Part shown: positions 1 through 6,476 of the stretch, piece by piece
Layout of the letters: the number at the start of each line of letters is the position of its first letter
How positions within the stretch are numbered: the stretch's first letter is position 1
Assembly: GCA_012515135.1 (NCBI GenBank)
Contig: JAAYYX010000206.1
Coordinates: 1-11,638 of the forward strand
Source of the DNA: Clostridiales bacterium
GTDB lineage: Bacteria; Bacillota; Clostridia; Peptostreptococcales; Anaerovoracaceae
Length of the DNA stretch: 11,638 nt
Direction of reading: 5' to 3'
Made by a program: the position numbers and the translations under genes
The notes under the pieces: model-generated
Database searches by the model: none
Seen by the model: the letters and a program-made list of their open reading frames with translations, nothing else
What the model was told of the DNA's origin: nothing

Positions 1-3
1 TAT

Positions 4-1035
4 ATGCTTCCTTTGGAAGGCTTTGCAGGGATCGCAATAATAATAATGCTCACATGCAATTTTTTTATAGTCATGAAAAACAAGAAGAAAGAAGAAAAAC
101 CACATATGTTCAGGGATTTTGAAGATCATAACAGATTTGATTTTCCCGATGGAGTCGTCAGGGTAACAGCAGGTTCCGGGGGAGAATCGATACTGTTTTT
201 CGGAAGTGAAAAAACAGCGGTTTTCGATTGCGGCATGGCCTACTGCGGTGAAGAACTGGCTGAAAATATAAAAGAAGCCATAAAGCAACAGGAAAAAAAA
301 GACGGATCGGCGAGGACTTTGGATTACGTGATGCTTAGCCACACCCATTATGACCATGCAGGAGGAATGCCTTATTTGAGACGCTGCTGGCCGGAGCTCA
401 TCGTATTTGGTGCAGCTCACGGCAAAGCTGTTTTTGAAAGACCGGGAGCAATAAAAACCATCAGGACGCTTAGCATAGCTGCACAAAAATATTACGACCG
501 GGGAGATCCCGAAAAAATAATCACTGAAGGACTCCGTGTAGATAAAACGGTAGAAGAAGGGGATCGCATAAGCCTGGGGAAAGAATATATAACAGTCCTT
601 GAGACAAAGGGCCATACGGATTGCTCATTAAGTTTTGTAGCAGAGCCCGGTGGGCTGATGTTTGCCAGTGAAAGCACCGGCGTCCTCGAAAGCCCCGGAG
701 TGATACATGCAGCTGTGCTTAAAAACTGCAGAGACTCAAAGAAATCCCTTGAAAAATGCAGGAAATACAGGGCAAAACGCATAGTATCTCCCCATTACGG
801 AATAATACCCGGCTATTATAACCAAGAGTACTGGGATCTTTATGAAAAAGCTATGGAACATGAGGAAATGTTCATAAAAAGGCTTCGTGAAAAAGGTCTT
901 CCTGCAGAGGAGATGCTTAATGAATATACAAAACATTTCTGGAGAGAAGATCGGGCAAAAGAGCAGCCCATTGAGGCATTTCGCATAAATGCAGCAAGAA
1001 TTATAATGGCATACAGTGAAAATATGGATATTTAA
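4..1035 (+). CDS. MBL-fold metallo-hydrolase, N-terminus uncertain
   Basis: A metallo-beta-lactamase-fold hydrolase, probably binding two metals; its substrate cannot be read from the sequence. The signature HTHYDH lies at residues 113-118 (H113, H115, D117, H118). Further likely metal ligands are H204 in KGHTDCS and H264 in SPHYG. The bridging acidic residue appears to be E223 in FASESTG, where most family members have Asp. Residues 7-24 are hydrophobic and are followed by a Lys-rich stretch (KNKKKEEK). That fits an N-terminal membrane anchor with the catalytic domain in the cytoplasm. The start is unsure: the frame is open to the left edge, no ribosome binding site is visible before the ATG at 4, and ATGs at 73 and 106 are alternatives. 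The last would remove the hydrophobic segment and give a soluble enzyme. The next gene follows 6 bases after the stop. Fold assignment is firm; specific function is unknown. Confidence 0.9.
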   Translation: MLPLEGFAGIAIIIMLTCNFFIVMKNKKKEEKPHMFRDFEDHNRFDFPDGVVRVTAGSGGESILFFGSEKTAVFDCGMAYCGEELAENIKEAIKQQEKKDGSARTLDYVMLSHTHYDHAGGMPYLRRCWPELIVFGAAHGKAVFERPGAIKTIRTLSIAAQKYYDRGDPEKIITEGLRVDKTVEEGDRISLGKEYITVLETKGHTDCSLSFVAEPGGLMFASESTGVLESPGVIHAAVLKNCRDSKKSLEKCRKYRAKRIVSPHYGIIPGYYNQEYWDLYEKAMEHEEMFIKRLREKGLPAEEMLNEYTKHFWREDRAKEQPIEAFRINAARIIMAYSENMDI

Positions 1036-1041
1036 ACTGTT

Positions 1042-2058
1042 ATGGAAAGAAACTCTTTTTTTGATAATTTAAAAGTACTTTTGATATTTATGACGGTTTT
1101 TGCTCATTTCATAAGAATGAGCGGAGACTTTCAAAGAGATTCAGCGGGTGGATTCATTTATATCCTTGCCTTTTCCTTTATAATGCAGGGATGGTTCTTT
1201 GTCTCCGGATATTTCTCAAAAGATGTTGAAAAATGCAGGAATACTGCAGTAAAGACATTTCTGCTCCCCTATTTTTTGTTCATGCCCCTTATGTTTCTCA
1301 TGAGATACGCACTTTTCGGCAATGCCAGATTGAATCTTATGATCCCTTCGGTGGCCTTATGGTTCCTTCTGGCCATGTTCGTATACAGGCTGGCCATCAA
1401 AGACCTTTCAAGGATAAGAGGGCTCATCCCTGTTTCGGCAGTCCTGTTTTTTGTGGCCGGATATATTCCCTTTCTGGGAAAGGAACTGGCTCTTGGAAGG
1501 ATCGTTTCTTTTCTTATCTTTTATGCGGCAGGTTTTTGCTTCAAATGGGAATATATAGAAAAAATCAAAAAGACTCCTTTTGTTTTGGCCGCATCAATAC
1601 TGTTGATGCTTTTGCTGTTCACCTTCCTGATCTCATATTACAGAGTTTTTCCTTCGACCATATGGTATCTGAAAGAATACAATGAAGTTTTTGGAATGGA
1701 CATCTTGGAGGGCACAGCAGTAAGACTTATGATAGGGGTGGTTTCTTCGGCATGGCTCATTATACTTATCAGATTTATCCCTGACAGGAAATACAGATTT
1801 ACTTCTGTGGGAAAGTATACTCTTTATATATATCTTCTTCATATACCGGTAAGATACCTGTATGAAAAGTTTGGTTATCTGGCATTTAATGACTTTGTTG
1901 AGGTGGCTGCTGCCCTGGTGGGAACGGTCATTGTTTTGTGGATATTTTCCCGTCCGATGACGGCTTTGGCATATGAAAATATAATGAATTGCATATATAA
2001 AACCATTATCAAATGTGTTACAATATTTAAGGATATTTTATTAAAGGTGAAGAAATGA
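1042..2058 (+). CDS. Acyltransferase 3 family membrane protein
   Basis: A multipass membrane acyltransferase resembling the acyltransferase 3 / fucose 4-O-acetylase-like group, which usually O-acetylate sugars of surface polysaccharides. The N-terminus has the family pattern: D8-N9-L10-K11 leading into the first helix, with H22 (VFAH) as the likely catalytic His. GWFFVSGYF (about residues 49-57) fits the conserved second helix. I count about ten hydrophobic segments across 338 residues, a normal length, and a Lys-rich C-terminal tail. The start at 1042 lies two codons after the stop of the upstream hydrolase, in the same frame. No Shine-Dalgarno sequence is visible, so termination-reinitiation is the likely mode of translation. 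The stop overlaps the M16 peptidase start by 4 bases (ATGA at 2055-2058). The acceptor sugar and acyl group cannot be deduced; no other glycan gene is in view. Confidence 0.88.
   Translation: MERNSFFDNLKVLLIFMTVFAHFIRMSGDFQRDSAGGFIYILAFSFIMQGWFFVSGYFSKDVEKCRNTAVKTFLLPYFLFMPLMFLMRYALFGNARLNLMIPSVALWFLLAMFVYRLAIKDLSRIRGLIPVSAVLFFVAGYIPFLGKELALGRIVSFLIFYAAGFCFKWEYIEKIKKTPFVLAASILLMLLLFTFLISYYRVFPSTIWYLKEYNEVFGMDILEGTAVRLMIGVVSSAWLIILIRFIPDRKYRFTSVGKYTLYIYLLHIPVRYLYEKFGYLAFNDFVEVAAALVGTVIVLWIFSRPMTALAYENIMNCIYKTIIKCVTIFKDILLKVKK
2016..2024 (+). promoter_or_regulatory. Possible extended -10 promoter before the M16 peptidase
   Basis: TGTTACAAT fits an extended -10 element (TG, one base, TACAAT), 31 bases upstream of the peptidase ATG and inside the 3' end of the acyltransferase gene. 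No good -35 hexamer lies at 16-18 bases spacing; that stretch is only A/T-rich. If active, it would let the peptidase-dut-phosphate group be transcribed apart from the two genes before it. This is a motif match only. Confidence 0.33.
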
Positions 2059-3305
2059 TCGAAAGAAGACAACTTGATTGCGGCATAAACGTGGTCATGG
2101 AAAAAATACCGCATGTAAGATCCGTTTCAATGGGTATCTGGGTCAAAGCCGGAGCAACAGATGAAACGGCGAAGAATTCAGGTATCTCCCATTTTATTGA
2201 ACACATGATGTTCAAAGGAACAGAAAAAAGAAGCGCCAAAAAAATCGCAGAGGATGTGGATGAGATAGGCGCCCAGATAAACGCTTTTACAGGCAAAGAG
2301 GCCACCTGCTATTACATAAAGACCCTGGAAGAAAATATTGACAGATCTCTTGATGTGCTGACTGACATGTTTCTTTGCTCATGCTTTGACAAAGGAGAAA
2401 TGAAAAAAGAAAAAAGCGTTATATACGAAGAAATAAAAATGATAAGGGATACACCTGATGACGATGTTCATGATATGATATGCGAACAGGTCTTCAAAGA
2501 TCATCCCCTGGGCAGATCTGTTATTGGGACTCCGTCATCGGTAAGGGGCATATCCCGCCATATGATCAAAGAATACATAGAAAATGAATATACAAGAGAC
2601 AGCATAGTGATATCGGTTTCCGGAAGTTTTGACAGTGATATGATATGTGAAAAGATACAGGGAATAATGGAACCCCTGAAAAAATCAAAAAAGAAAAAAA
2701 CATATCCCAGGCATCGGTACATTCCGTACTTCAGAGTAAAACAAAAGGATATACAGCAGGCGCATATATGTCTTGGTACAAGAAGCATCAGCCTGACCGA
2801 TGACAGATACTATGCTTTTTCATGTCTTAATAATATTTTCGGCGGCAGCATGAGTTCGCGTCTTTTCCAGAAAATAAGAGAAGAAAAAGGACTGGCATAT
2901 TCGGTATACTCCATGAACAGCTCTTTTTCCGGAGACGGTTATTTCAATATATATGCGGGGGTGGCAACAGATAAGATATATGATACTATCTGCGCCATAA
3001 AACAGGAAATAGAGACCATAAGTAAAAAAGGAGTATTGGAAGAGGAACTGAAAAAAGCAAAAGAACAGCTGAAAAGCGCATATATTTTCGGCCAGGAAAA
3101 TGTAAACGGCAGGATGATATCCATGGGCAGGAATTTAACGCTGATAGGCAGAGTGTACGAACCAAAGGAAGTTCTTGACGGCATCGATGCAGTTACTGCC
3201 GATGACATAAAAAAAGTATCAAAAATAATAAGCGATCCGAAAAGATACAGCGCAGCTGCAATAGCCAACAAAAGGGTATCCCTCAAGAAAATGGTACAGG
3301 CATAA
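2055..3305 (+). CDS. M16 family zinc peptidase (insulinase-like, processing-peptidase type)
   Basis: A zinc metallopeptidase of the M16 family, related to mitochondrial processing peptidase and Bacillus YmxG/MlpA. The inverted zinc motif HFIEH is at residues 46-50 (H46, E49 as catalytic base, H50). The third ligand is a Glu about 76 residues on, most likely E126 in YEEI (E125 is adjacent). The C-terminal half has the typical REEKGLAYSVYS segment with the conserved Arg/Tyr pair. At 416 residues it is the usual single-unit bacterial length, and it has no signal peptide, so it is probably cytoplasmic. AAGGTGA at 2044-2050 is a good ribosome binding site for the ATG, and the start overlaps the previous stop. 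dut follows directly. Adjacency of an M16 peptidase and dut is, from memory, recurrent in Clostridia. Natural substrates of this subgroup are poorly known. Confidence 0.95.
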   Translation: MIERRQLDCGINVVMEKIPHVRSVSMGIWVKAGATDETAKNSGISHFIEHMMFKGTEKRSAKKIAEDVDEIGAQINAFTGKEATCYYIKTLEENIDRSLDVLTDMFLCSCFDKGEMKKEKSVIYEEIKMIRDTPDDDVHDMICEQVFKDHPLGRSVIGTPSSVRGISRHMIKEYIENEYTRDSIVISVSGSFDSDMICEKIQGIMEPLKKSKKKKTYPRHRYIPYFRVKQKDIQQAHICLGTRSISLTDDRYYAFSCLNNIFGGSMSSRLFQKIREEKGLAYSVYSMNSSFSGDGYFNIYAGVATDKIYDTICAIKQEIETISKKGVLEEELKKAKEQLKSAYIFGQENVNGRMISMGRNLTLIGRVYEPKEVLDGIDAVTADDIKKVSKIISDPKRYSAAAIANKRVSLKKMVQA

Positions 3306-3311
3306 AGTCAT

Positions 3312-3316
3312 GGAGG
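3312..3316 (+). promoter_or_regulatory. Shine-Dalgarno GGAGG favouring a TTG start for dut
   Basis: GGAGG sits 5 bases before TTG at 3322 and begins on the last base of an in-frame ATG at 3310. The ATG itself has no purine-rich site upstream, only the end of the peptidase gene. The best-supported start of dut is therefore the TTG. The ATG could still be used by reinitiation, because the peptidase stop ends only 4 bases before it. Confidence 0.6.
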
Positions 3317-3321
3317 ATCAA

Positions 3322-3756
3322 TTGAAAGTAAAAATAAAAAGCATATCCGGAAGACTTCCCGAATATAAAACAAAAGGTTCTGCCGGAATGGATCTTTGTG
3401 CATATACAAAAGCCCCCATTATTATAATTCCGGGTGAAAGGATGCTGGTGTCCACGGGCATATTCATCGAGTTGCCTGCGGGATATGAAGCACAGCTCAG
3501 GGCCCGCAGCGGACTGGCCATAAAAAAGGGACTTGGAATGGTAAACGGAGTCGGTACCATTGACAGCGATTACAGAGGAGAAATAAAAATACCTCTTATA
3601 AATATGGGAAGTGAAAAAATAATCATAGAAGACGGAGATCGGATCGCCCAGATGGTCATAGCAAAATACCGGCAGATAGAATGGCAGGAGACAGATGAAC
3701 TAAGTGAAACAGAAAGATCCGGAGGCGGATTCGGGCATACAGGAATAAAGAAGTGA
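3322..3756 (+). CDS. dut: dUTPase (dUTP diphosphatase)
   Basis: Trimeric dUTP diphosphatase. It hydrolyses dUTP to dUMP and pyrophosphate with Mg2+, keeping uracil out of DNA and feeding dTMP synthesis. All five family motifs are present in order: AGMDLCAY (I), RARSGLA (II), GVGTIDSDYRGEI (III, with catalytic D81 counted from the TTG), GDRIAQMVI (IV) and the C-terminal RSGGGFGHTG arm (V) that closes over the active site. The length of 144 residues is typical. I chose TTG at 3322 because GGAGG precedes it by 5 bases and the protein then begins MKVKIK, as dUTPases often do. The ATG at 3310 would add four residues but has no ribosome binding site. The M16 peptidase ends just upstream and the DUF47 gene starts 8 bases downstream, so co-transcription is likely. 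Function is very secure; only the start is in question. Confidence 0.96.
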   Translation: MKVKIKSISGRLPEYKTKGSAGMDLCAYTKAPIIIIPGERMLVSTGIFIELPAGYEAQLRARSGLAIKKGLGMVNGVGTIDSDYRGEIKIPLINMGSEKIIIEDGDRIAQMVIAKYRQIEWQETDELSETERSGGGFGHTGIKK

Positions 3757-3764
3757 GGTAAAAA

Positions 3765-4388
3765 ATGATAGGAATAAAGAAAAAGGAAGACATATTTTAT
3801 AAAATGTTCGTGGATTTTGCAGGCAAAATAATATTAGCCGGCGAAGCATTTCAGGATCTTGTGCACAACTATGAGAATGTTGATGAGAAAGTTGCAAACA
3901 TGAAAGTCCTGGAAACCGAATGCGATATGGAGACCCATAAAATATTAAAAAGCCTGCATGAATCATTTATTACTCCCTTTGACAGAGAAGACATATATGC
4001 AATAACCAGAGAGATGGACAGCATAGTTGACTGTATGGAAGAAGTTGCCAACAGATTTCAGGTCTTTGAAGTAAAAGTTATCAAACCGGAGGCCGTTGTA
4101 CTGACGGATATGATCCTCCAGTCCATCAGGGAGCTGGAGACCATGTTCAGACATCTGGCAGAAATGAAAAAAAACTCAATAGTAATGGAGCAGATAATAG
4201 AAGTTAACCGGATAGAAAACGAAGGGGATGTAGTTTTCAGAAAAGCCCTTTCAACTCTTTTCCGTGAAGAGAAAGATCCCATTGAGCTCATAAAATGGAA
4301 ACATCTTTATGAGCAGATAGAAGAAAGCATCGATTCTTGTGAAAATGTTGCCAATATACTTGAAGGAGTAGTAATGAAATATGCATAA
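3765..4388 (+). CDS. DUF47/PhoU-like protein, partner of the phosphate permease
   Basis: A cytoplasmic, almost entirely helical protein of the DUF47 (PhoU_div) family, distantly related to PhoU. It is 207 residues long, the normal size. Visible features are long amphipathic, charged helices and repeated acidic metal-binding-type patterns of the PhoU fold, such as ETECDMETHK near residue 50, TREMDSIVDCMEEVANRF in the middle and EQIEESIDSCENVANILEG near the C-terminus. TGAGGT at 3754-3759 is a good ribosome binding site and overlaps the dut stop. The PiT permease follows after an 87-base gap. DUF47-PiT pairs are widespread in bacteria and archaea, and the DUF47 member is thought to modulate the transporter; the mechanism is not established and nothing here reveals it. 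I see no catalytic motif. Confidence 0.92.
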   Translation: MIGIKKKEDIFYKMFVDFAGKIILAGEAFQDLVHNYENVDEKVANMKVLETECDMETHKILKSLHESFITPFDREDIYAITREMDSIVDCMEEVANRFQVFEVKVIKPEAVVLTDMILQSIRELETMFRHLAEMKKNSIVMEQIIEVNRIENEGDVVFRKALSTLFREEKDPIELIKWKHLYEQIEESIDSCENVANILEGVVMKYA

Positions 4389-4475
4389 AAGGGAAGCAAG
4401 ACCCGGGAACCTGTTTTTTGCGAGTATCAATATGGTTTGTCGGACTGATCTTATGAGCCGGAGAAGGGGAAATAA

Positions 4476-5468
4476 ATGTTTTCGACAGTTTTGATTTTTG
4501 TAATTATTTTTGCTTATATTTTTGAATTCATAAACGGATTCCACGATACCGCAAATGCCATCGCCACATCAGTATACACAAAAGCCCTGTCTCCCAAACG
4601 TGCCATCATACTGGCGGCATGCATGAATTTTGTAGGCGCACTGGTAAGTGAAAAGGTGGCTATGACCATATCTCAGGGCATCGTTAACGTTTGTCTTGAT
4701 ATATACGTCATAATGGCAGCTCTCATAGGAGCCATACTGTGGAACCTGTTCACCTGGTGGAGGGGGATACCAAGTAGTTCATCCCATGCCCTCATAGGAG
4801 GACTGATAGGAGCATCAATAGTATATACGGCGGGGACCGAGAACATCATATGGAGTGGCGTACTTGAAAAAGTAGTGATACCTCTTTTCACTTCCCCTCT
4901 TGTGGGATTTCTTATCGGCTTTCTGTTTATGAAGAGCATATTCAGAATATTTATTGAGTGGTCACAGAGAAAAGTGAATAAGGTTTTCCTTAAGCTCCAG
5001 ATTTTTTCTTCGGCTTTCGTGGCTTTCTCCCACGGTAACAATGATGCCCAGAAAACCATGGGTATAATAACCCTGGCTCTTATTACAGGCGGGATACTGG
5101 ACGAATCGACGGGCATTCCTTTATGGGTGAAAGTAACATGTGCCATAACTATGGCGCTGGGCACGTCTCTGGGCGGATGGAAAATAATGAAAACAATGGG
5201 CGGCAGTGTAACAAAACTGGAACCGGCCAGCGGATTCGCAGCACAGACTGCTTCTGCTATAGTAATAGAATGCATGACTTTTTTCGGTGCTCCTGTAAGT
5301 ACGACCCAGGTAATAACAACAGCCATAATGGGAGTTGGCAGTGCCAAAAGGGCAACATCGGTAAAATGGGGAATAGCTCAGAACATAGCTGTTGCATGGG
5401 TGCTCACATTACCTGTTGCTATGATACTTGGAGGAACGGCATGCTGGCTGATAGGCCACATGGTGTAA
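4476..5468 (+). CDS. PiT-family inorganic phosphate permease
   Basis: A low-affinity inorganic phosphate transporter of the PiT/PHO4 family, in the cytoplasmic membrane; characterised bacterial members co-transport metal-phosphate with protons. The inverted-repeat signature is clear: GFHDTANA at residues 21-28 in the first half and HGNNDAQKTMG from residue 186 in the second. Associated stretches are PSSSHALIGGLIGAS and APVSTTQVITTAIMG. About ten hydrophobic segments cover its 330 residues, typical of the short bacterial PiT form. GGAGAAGGGG lies just upstream as ribosome binding site. It follows its usual DUF47 partner. The 87-base gap between them shows no convincing hairpin or promoter. The stop is 4 bases before the dGTPase start, so the two are probably co-transcribed. 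Family is secure; a preference for phosphate over sulfate rests on the family and on the DUF47 neighbour. Confidence 0.95.
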   Translation: MFSTVLIFVIIFAYIFEFINGFHDTANAIATSVYTKALSPKRAIILAACMNFVGALVSEKVAMTISQGIVNVCLDIYVIMAALIGAILWNLFTWWRGIPSSSSHALIGGLIGASIVYTAGTENIIWSGVLEKVVIPLFTSPLVGFLIGFLFMKSIFRIFIEWSQRKVNKVFLKLQIFSSAFVAFSHGNNDAQKTMGIITLALITGGILDESTGIPLWVKVTCAITMALGTSLGGWKIMKTMGGSVTKLEPASGFAAQTASAIVIECMTFFGAPVSTTQVITTAIMGVGSAKRATSVKWGIAQNIAVAWVLTLPVAMILGGTACWLIGHMV

Positions 5469-5472
5469 AAGA

Positions 5473-6417
5473 ATGATAGGAAGAGAAGAAATAGAAAAAA
5501 GAGAATACGAAATACTATCCCCATATGCCACAAAAGCAGCAGAAACAAAAGGGCGTGTCTATCCCGAAGAAAAATGTGACATAAGGACAGAGTTCCAAAG
5601 GGACAGGGACAGGATAATACATTCCAAAGCCTTCAGAAGACTTATGCACAAAACACAGGTATTTCTGGCACCCGAAGGCGATCATTACAGGACCAGACTT
5701 ACCCACACCATCGAAGTTTCACAGATAGCAAGGACCATATGCAGAGGCATCGGGCTCAATGAGGACCTGGCTGAAGCCATTGCCATGGGTCACGACCTGG
5801 GGCATACCCCCTTCGGACACATAGGAGAAAAAGCCCTGAATGATATCCACGAAGGAGGATTTCGTCATAATATACAGAGCCTCAGAGTAGTTGATGTACT
5901 GGAAGGCGACCCGAAAAAAGGAGGGATCAATCTTACCACAGAGGTAAGAGACGGTATATTGAACCATACGGGCTCAACTGTTCCTTTCACTTTGGAGGGG
6001 CAGGTAGTAAAAACCAGCGACAGGATAGCCTATATAAATCATGATATAGATGATGCCATAAGAAGCGGCATAATCAAACAGGAAGAACTGCCGAAAGACT
6101 GCACAAAACATCTGGGCAAGGATCATAGAACAAGGATAAACACCATGGTAAGTGATATGATAAAAAGCAGTTATAATAAAGAGATCATATCCATGAGCCG
6201 GGATGTTCTTAAGTATATGAATGAACTAAGAGATTTTATGTTCGTCAGCGTTTATCTTAACAGCAGTGTAAAAAAGAATGAAAACAATGAAGAGGTGGAA
6301 CTGATCATAAAAACCCTTTATGAGCATTACGGAAAGAACGAAAATGCCAAAGATATGATCGCAGGCATGACCGACAGGTATGCCATAAAAACATATGAAA
6401 AACTGAAAAAAAATTAA
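5473..6417 (+). CDS. dgt: dGTPase-like HD-domain dNTP triphosphohydrolase
   Basis: An HD-superfamily deoxynucleoside triphosphate triphosphohydrolase, which releases deoxynucleoside and tripolyphosphate and so adjusts dNTP pools. The metal-binding HD set is intact: H78 (RLTHT), H107-D108 (GHDLGHTPFGH) and D183 (SDRIAYINHDIDDA). The N-terminal SKAFRRLMHKTQVF and the central LTTEVRDGILNHTG are hallmark segments. In the usual HNEQSLRVVD stretch this protein reads HNIQSLRVVD, with Ile replacing Glu. At 314 residues it is slightly short, but the C-terminus (MTDRYAIKTYEKL) looks complete. The ribosome binding site is weak (AAAAGA before ATG). The start is 4 bases after the PiT stop, so coupling is plausible. 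Position directly upstream of dnaG-rpoD is, from memory, common in Clostridia. Whether it prefers dGTP or hydrolyses several dNTPs cannot be read from sequence. Confidence 0.94.
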   Translation: MIGREEIEKREYEILSPYATKAAETKGRVYPEEKCDIRTEFQRDRDRIIHSKAFRRLMHKTQVFLAPEGDHYRTRLTHTIEVSQIARTICRGIGLNEDLAEAIAMGHDLGHTPFGHIGEKALNDIHEGGFRHNIQSLRVVDVLEGDPKKGGINLTTEVRDGILNHTGSTVPFTLEGQVVKTSDRIAYINHDIDDAIRSGIIKQEELPKDCTKHLGKDHRTRINTMVSDMIKSSYNKEIISMSRDVLKYMNELRDFMFVSVYLNSSVKKNENNEEVELIIKTLYEHYGKNENAKDMIAGMTDRYAIKTYEKLKKN

Positions 6418-6476
6418 AGTAATATAACCGTCCCCGTCGTAAGTGTAGATATAGATGATTTACCCGGGAGAAAAAG

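Noticed and set aside
1233..1685. Plus-strand open frame of 150 codons inside the acyltransferase gene
   Set aside because: It is out of frame within a clear ten-helix membrane protein, and its translation is Cys/His/Phe-rich with no domain pattern.
2471..2655. Repeated GATATGATATG followed by a GAA codon, encoding DMICE twice in the M16 peptidase
   Set aside because: There are only two short copies at unrelated places in the fold; coincidence in A/T-rich coding sequence is enough.
4389..4475. The 87-base DUF47-PiT gap as a terminator, riboswitch or promoter
   Set aside because: There is a T-run at 4421-4426 and a CCCGGG palindrome, but no stem longer than 4 base pairs joins them, and no paired -35/-10 is visible.
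4673..5347. Long open frame (224 codons) on the minus strand opposite the PiT permease
   Set aside because: It mirrors the codon pattern of a well-supported gene, has no credible ribosome binding site or recognisable domain, and reads as an antisense shadow.
6418..6476. A promoter for dnaG in the gap after dgt
   Set aside because: There are several A/T-rich hexamers, but no -35/-10 pair with acceptable spacing.
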